A stretch of DNA of 16,269 bases, taken from positions 1-16,269 of the forward strand of contig JASHQP010000572.1 in NCBI GenBank assembly GCA_030039095.1. Direction: 5' to 3'. Position 1 is the first letter of the stretch; every line of letters begins with the position of its first letter. Positions 12,837 through 16,269 of the stretch are shown one piece after another. The DNA is from Streptosporangiaceae bacterium (GTDB lineage: Bacteria > Actinomycetota > Actinomycetes > Streptosporangiales > Streptosporangiaceae). Both the position numbers and the translations under genes were made by a program. Below the pieces are notes generated by a model, which was given only the letters and a program-made list of their open reading frames with translations, made no database searches and was not told where the DNA came from.

Positions 12837-13233
12837 CTAGGCCGGCGGGGCCAGGCGGTAGATCGCGCCCGCTGTGTCGTGGCTGACGTACAGCGCGCCG
12901 TCGGGCCCGGGCACCGCGTCCACCGGGCGGCCCCGGTAGCTGCCGTCGGGGTTCTCGAACCCGCTGACCAGGCCTCCGTGCGGGCGCCCGGCACCCGCGC
13001 CCACACCCGGGCCGTCCACCCTTCGGGGACCGTCAGCGTGTGCGCTGCGGACCGCGCCCCGCCCCGCTCCGGAGCCGGAACGATGAGCGCTGTGCTGGAC
13101 CGGCCAGCCGGCGCCTGCGGCGCGGGCGAGCCGGCCGGCGTTCCCGACGACGCTGACGCCGGCGACGACGGCGCGCCCGTGGGCTGTCCGGAGGACCCGG
13201 AACCGTAGCACGCCGCAACCGCGGCGACGATTA
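12837..13233 (-). pseudogene. Remnant of a PQQ/L-sorbosone-dehydrogenase-like lipoprotein gene
   Basis: Two ends of one secreted protein survive in different frames. In the first frame, GIIVAAVAAC followed by YGSGSSGQPTGAPSS is a lipobox-like signal (Cys encoded near 13211) with a Ser/Pro-rich linker. It leads into LTVPEGWTARVWARVPGARTEAW, the usual start of these beta-propeller dehydrogenases. At about 12965-12977 the coding signal switches frame to GGLVSGFENPDGSYRGRPVD, then AVPGPDGALYVSHDTAGAIYRL, the usual C-terminus, stopping at 12837. The whole propeller middle is absent, probably hundreds of codons. No convincing start codon is seen; the 5' side runs into a 26-bp tandem duplication. 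The product would not be functional. The family call rests on the paired N- and C-terminal signatures. Confidence 0.8.
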
Positions 13234-13234
13234 T

Positions 13235-13286
13235 CCCGGGCCCTGATCCCAGCCCGCGGCCCCGGGCCCTGATCCCGGCCCCCGGC
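13235..13286. repeat. 26-bp near-perfect tandem duplication
   Basis: Units 13235-13260 and 13261-13286 both begin CCCGGGCCCTGATCCC and differ at two positions. They fill the gap between the hydrolase stop and the lipoprotein remnant, so they may have removed that gene's start region. Confidence 0.9.
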
Positions 13287-14120
13287 TCAGCGGGGCAGGA
13301 AGTCGAGCAGGAGCGTGTTCACCTCGGCGGGTGCTTCGAGCTGCATCCAGTGGCCCGGGCCGTCCAGACGCTCGTAGCGCCACGGGCCGGTCACGCTGCG
13401 GGCGGAGTCGGTCATCTGGACCTCGGTGAGGGCCACGTCGCCGGTGCTCCAGATGCCCATCGTGGGCGCCTGGACCGGCGGGAACTGCAGCGGCGGCTCG
13501 ACCCACGATTCGGGCGGAAGGTTGGCCCGGTACCAGTTCAGGCCCGGTGTGAGCGAGCCGTTCGCCTCCAGGTCCGCGATCACCTGGTCGGCGTCGGGGT
13601 GACGAGCCCAGGCCCGGAAGTTGGCCCACCCGTCCTGGGACAGCCAGCGCTCGGCGACGCCGGGGAACTGGAACAGCAGCATGTACCAGGACTTCTCACG
13701 CTGTCGCATGGTGCGGCGGAAGGTGGCCGGGTGCCCGACCGACATCACCGCGAGGTGGTCGACGCTGGCCGGCGCGAAGGCGGCGAGCACCCAGCCCAGC
13801 GCGGCGCCCCAGTCGTGGCCTACCACGTGAGCCCGGCCGATCTCCAGGTCGCCCAGGACCGCCTGGACGTCACCGGCGAGCAGCAGGAGCGAGTACGCCT
13901 CGACGTCGGCGGGCTTGCCCGACCGCCCGTAACCGCGCAGGTCGGGCACGATGACCTGGAAACCCGCCTCCGCCAGCGCCGGAACCTGGTGGCGCCACAG
14001 CCGGCCGGAGTCCGGGAACCCGTGCAGCAGGATGACCGGCCGCCCCTCCCCCGTGACCTCGTATCCGATGCCGGTCCCGCCGGACTCGACCCGCCGCGCC
14101 GTGCTGCCGGGCCCGCTCAT
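13287..14120 (-). CDS. Alpha/beta hydrolase, epoxide-hydrolase-like
   Basis: A 277-aa cytosolic alpha/beta hydrolase. The oxyanion motif HGFPDSG is at residues 33-39. The nucleophile elbow GHDWGAALG puts Asp at 103 where esterases have Ser, which points to epoxide hydrolase or haloalkane dehalogenase chemistry. PDLRGYGRSGKP (59-70) is a family segment. D228 (STGDVALTE) is the likely acid, H257 (GPGHWMQLEAP) the catalytic base, and Y197 in NWYRAN lies in the cap where epoxide hydrolases have a ring-opening tyrosine. The ATG at 14120 overlaps the TGA of the upstream FAD gene as ATGA, so the two are coupled. An oxygenase followed by an epoxide-type hydrolase suggests oxidation then ring opening of a shared substrate, but this is inference. 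Confidence 0.93.
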   Translation of the reverse strand: MSGPGSTARRVESGGTGIGYEVTGEGRPVILLHGFPDSGRLWRHQVPALAEAGFQVIVPDLRGYGRSGKPADVEAYSLLLLAGDVQAVLGDLEIGRAHVVGHDWGAALGWVLAAFAPASVDHLAVMSVGHPATFRRTMRQREKSWYMLLFQFPGVAERWLSQDGWANFRAWARHPDADQVIADLEANGSLTPGLNWYRANLPPESWVEPPLQFPPVQAPTMGIWSTGDVALTEVQMTDSARSVTGPWRYERLDGPGHWMQLEAPAEVNTLLLDFLPR

Positions 14121-15541
14121 GACGCACCGGCCAGCGCCACGAGCTGCGCGCGGTCCGGGCCGAACGGCTGCGGCTCCCGCCAGCCCGATCCCAGCCGCAG
14201 GGCTCTGGCGCGCAGGCCGGGGTCGGCGAGAGCCTGTTCGGGCAGGCGCAGCACGAGCCGGATGTCCAGGCTCGCCCGCAGGCACTCCGGATCCTTGCCG
14301 CCGGCGGCTTCCACCGCCCGCTCCAGCTCGTACTCGGGGTCGGGCGGGTCGTAGGTCTCGCCGCGGATGGCGGCCGCGATCTCGCCGAGCTGGTGCCGGT
14401 CGGTCGCGTTGGTGATGCGGTACCAGGGCTCCACGTCCCTGGCCGTGGCCGCGTGGAACTCGCGGGCAAACGCCGCCGGGTCGTCCAGGCCGACCGCGCG
14501 CAGCTGATCCCGCAGCACCACGGCGTGCAGCATGCCGATCGACGTGCCGCGCCCGTGGGTCGGGTTGGTGCACGCCCAGGAGTCGGCGACCGGCACCACG
14601 CCGGTGGCGACCGGTGTGCCGTCGACGGCGAAGCCGCGGTAGCGGTCTTCCAGGCGGGCCAGCACCTGGACGCCGTCGTCGATCGGGGTGCCGTCGAGCC
14701 AGTGCGCGACCAGCGGGAGGGCGCGCGCCGCTGCATCCCAGCGCTCCGGGTCGCGCAGCGGCTGCAGCGCCTTGTCCTTCGCCGAGGCCGCCAGCACCAC
14801 GGACCAGGTCCCGTTGTCAGCGGGCAGGGTGAGCGAGACAACCGTGCCCCAGGGAATCTGGGGCGGCCCCAGCATGGGCGGCGTCGATCCGTCCGCCGAC
14901 CGGAAGTGGCGCCCGTAGTACACCATGCCCGTGTCCTCGAGTTCCTCGGTGGGGCGGCGGGCGCCGATCGCGGCGAGCCAGTCCGGCAGGCCCGACCGCC
15001 GCCCGGTCATGTCCACCACCAGGTCGGCCGGGATGGACTCACCGGATCTGGTCTGCACGCCGGTCACATGGGGTACGCCGGGCAGCGCGGCAGCCCCGCT
15101 GGTCAGGCCGGTGACGGCGGCGCCGCGGCGAACCTCCACCCCGGGGACCGCCTCGGCGGCCGTGGCGACAACGGCTTCCATGAACGGCCGCCTGCCGGTC
15201 AGCCACTCGTACGCCTCGTCGCCGTCCCGCCAGCCCCCGGACAGCTGCGGCGGCAGGACGTCGCGGATGATGTTCAGCCGCAGTGCGCCGGCGGCCTCCA
15301 GGTCCTTGGCCACGTCGGGCAGCTCAGCGTGCATGATCGCCCGGAACCCGCCGAGGAATGCGTGCGGCAGCCGGAACTGATTCAGTCCCGGGCGCTGCCA
15401 GCGCTCCCACGCGTCGGCCGGGTCGTCCGGCGGCGGCGCCGGATCCCGTTCCAGCACGATGACCTCATGGCCGTCGCCCGCCAGAAGCATGGCGGCACCC
15501 AGCGCCACCACCCCGGCTCCTGCGATCACGACCCTCGCCAT
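14117..15541 (-). CDS. FAD-dependent oxidoreductase (aromatic hydroxylase/monooxygenase-like fold)
   Basis: A 474-aa flavoprotein. The N-terminal dinucleotide fold is RVVIAGAGVVALGAAMLLAG, followed by DGHEVIVLERD (about residues 3-34), ending with the acidic residue that contacts FAD ribose. DLVVDMTGRRSGLPDWL (about 190-206) is the second conserved flavoprotein segment, and VADSWACTNPTHGRGTSIGMLHAVVLRD is the FAD-contacting GD-like segment, here without the usual GDAA. The missing GD makes it an outlier among PHBH-fold monooxygenases, so halogenase- or reductase-like chemistry is possible. The ATG at 15541 follows a GAGGGGGT Shine-Dalgarno by 8 nt. An upstream in-frame extension lacks support. 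It is first of a two-gene operon with the hydrolase. Confidence 0.9.
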   Translation of the reverse strand: MARVVIAGAGVVALGAAMLLAGDGHEVIVLERDPAPPPDDPADAWERWQRPGLNQFRLPHAFLGGFRAIMHAELPDVAKDLEAAGALRLNIIRDVLPPQLSGGWRDGDEAYEWLTGRRPFMEAVVATAAEAVPGVEVRRGAAVTGLTSGAAALPGVPHVTGVQTRSGESIPADLVVDMTGRRSGLPDWLAAIGARRPTEELEDTGMVYYGRHFRSADGSTPPMLGPPQIPWGTVVSLTLPADNGTWSVVLAASAKDKALQPLRDPERWDAAARALPLVAHWLDGTPIDDGVQVLARLEDRYRGFAVDGTPVATGVVPVADSWACTNPTHGRGTSIGMLHAVVLRDQLRAVGLDDPAAFAREFHAATARDVEPWYRITNATDRHQLGEIAAAIRGETYDPPDPEYELERAVEAAGGKDPECLRASLDIRLVLRLPEQALADPGLRARALRLGSGWREPQPFGPDRAQLVALAGAS

Positions 15542-15608
15542 GGACGGCACCCCCTCGGCACGACGAGCGCTTCTCCCCTGCTGACGCCAGAGTCCCACAC
15601 GCCGACGT

Positions 15609-15654
15609 GCAAGGACATCCGCCGACGGCGCGCAAGGACATCTGCCAACGACCG
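15609..15654. repeat. Pair of 23-bp-spaced direct repeats upstream of the FAD gene
   Basis: GCAAGGACATC followed by YGCCRAC occurs at 15609-15626 and 15632-15649, starts 23 bp apart, with two differences over 18 bp. The rest of the 285-bp gap (15542-15826) holds no convincing gene; open frames across it have poor codon bias. The repeats lie about 70-110 bp upstream of the FAD gene start and could be an operator or a relic of a mobile element. Confidence 0.7.
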
Positions 15655-15826
15655 GAGATCTCTTGCCCGCGCACCCCGCAGGAACTGCCGCGCCGCCGCG
15701 CGCCGAACGGCGGCGCCCGGACGTTCACCGGAGCGGACAGGCGCACACCACGATGGCCCGAGCCTGCGCTGCGCGCGCAGGGGCGAGCAGGACCCGGGGT
15801 ACACGTACCAGTAGCGGACCGGGCGA

Positions 15827-16269
15827 TCAGGCGGGCCCGGCGCTCGCGAGGATCGCCCGGCCGAGTTCCTGCGGCTTGGTGAACTGCGGCCAGTGCCCGG
15901 TGGGCAGGTCGATGTAGTCGACGTTGCGGATCTTCGCGAGCTCCTGCACGTACGGATGCTCGCCCTCGATCCACTCCCGGATCGTCGCGCTCGGGACCTC
16001 ACACGCGATCACGGTGATGGGCACGTCGTAGCGCCGGTCGTCGGACAGCCGCTGCGGGTCGCGCGTGACGTGCAGCGGCGACGGGATAGCCCGCTCGCGG
16101 AACGCCGCGCGCAGCTCGTCGTCGAGGTCGAACAGGTCCTCGTCGTCGAACAGCTCCCAGTCCGGCAGCGGGACCTCGCCGTTGCAGGCCGGCAGCTCGT
16201 CGTTGATCGGCCTGCCGTCGCCGACAGGGACGGCGTCCACGTAGACCACCCGCGCGACGCGGCCGGGCC
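15827..16269 (-). CDS. Alpha/beta hydrolase, C-terminal part (5' end outside window)
   Basis: The last 146 codons of a cytosolic alpha/beta-hydrolase-like enzyme, entering from the right edge in frame (GRVARVVYVDAVPVGDGRPI). The visible part covers the strand after the nucleophile elbow, a variable acidic cap (LPDWELFDDEDLFDLDDELR), a late core strand (YDVPITVIACEVPSATIREW) and the catalytic-histidine loop DLPTGHWPQFTKPQELGRAIL. The nucleophile and start codon lie outside. Internal GTG codons such as 16249 are not the real start, because coding continues upstream. The stop is TGA at 15827-15829. Substrate unknown. It is on the same strand as the FAD gene but separated by 285 bp, so probably a separate transcript. 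Confidence 0.88.
   Translation of the reverse strand, partial: PGRVARVVYVDAVPVGDGRPINDELPACNGEVPLPDWELFDDEDLFDLDDELRAAFRERAIPSPLHVTRDPQRLSDDRRYDVPITVIACEVPSATIREWIEGEHPYVQELAKIRNVDYIDLPTGHWPQFTKPQELGRAILASAGPA

Noticed and set aside
10534..15541. A natural-product cluster formed by methyltransferase, inositol synthase, FAD enzyme and hydrolase
   Set aside because: No core scaffold enzyme, mixed strands, and two decayed genes; no evidence they act together.
15609..15654. Insertion sequence end
   Set aside because: No transposase fragment, no matching opposite end and no target-site duplication are visible, so it is listed only as a repeat.
14393..15814. 473-codon plus-strand open frame
   Set aside because: Antisense to the FAD oxidoreductase; no domain or start signal.
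15465..15974. 169-codon minus-strand frame across the gap before the FAD gene
   Set aside because: Overlaps both real genes in another frame and shows no domain or consistent codon bias.

Overview
The window is GC-rich DNA from an actinomycete. Codon third positions are almost always G or C, GTG starts are common, neighbouring genes are coupled by 4-nt GTGA/ATGA overlaps, and one gene belongs to a methyltransferase family (DUF574, PF04672) that is mainly actinobacterial. I cannot fix the genus. The content is chromosomal accessory material: regulators, exporters and stand-alone enzymes. I see no rRNA, tRNA, CRISPR array, phage or complete insertion sequence.

Layout. 1-1105 (-): 3' truncated Ada/AraC/AlkA DNA-alkylation repair fusion. 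1072-5251 (-): a five-gene same-strand block, in transcription order an NAD-dependent epimerase, an ECF41 (SigJ-like) sigma factor with a SnoaL domain, a second ECF sigma factor, a 71-aa protein and an MFS exporter. Three of its four junctions are GTGA overlaps. The exception, between the two sigma genes, holds a 22-bp tandem repeat array. The epimerase is preceded by a TGTCACA-17 bp-CGTC element that matches the known ECF41 promoter, so the block probably includes an autoregulated sigma circuit. 5458-5797 (+): a small coiled-coil gene broken by a perfect 22-bp duplication. 5724-7355 (-) and 7434-7904 (+): a DHA2 drug-exporter gene divergent from a MarR repressor gene, with paired dyad operators between them. 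7942-8436 (+): a decayed sigma factor of the SigG/SnoaL type. 8512-9423 (-) and 9555-10448 (+): a LysR regulator gene divergent from an NmrA-like reductase gene. 10534-11343 (+): DUF574 methyltransferase. 11350-12645 (-): long-form myo-inositol-phosphate synthase, preceded by three 13-bp-phased CGATATATCG-like boxes. 12837-13233 (-): remnant of a PQQ/sorbosone-dehydrogenase-like lipoprotein gene. 13287-15541 (-): coupled FAD oxidoreductase and epoxide-hydrolase-like genes. 15827-16269 (-): alpha/beta hydrolase truncated by the window edge.

Themes. Regulation by ECF sigma factors recurs: two intact genes and one dead one, two of the three carrying SnoaL domains. Short tandem duplications also recur, with periods of 54, 22, 22, 10 and 26 bp plus a 23-bp spaced pair. 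One has broken a gene, one multiplies a ribosome-binding site and start codon, and one spans the stop codons of two convergent genes. Three genes are decayed and two exporters have disturbed 3' ends. The region therefore looks like rapidly remodelling chromosome, and the ECF41 block is its clearest functional unit.
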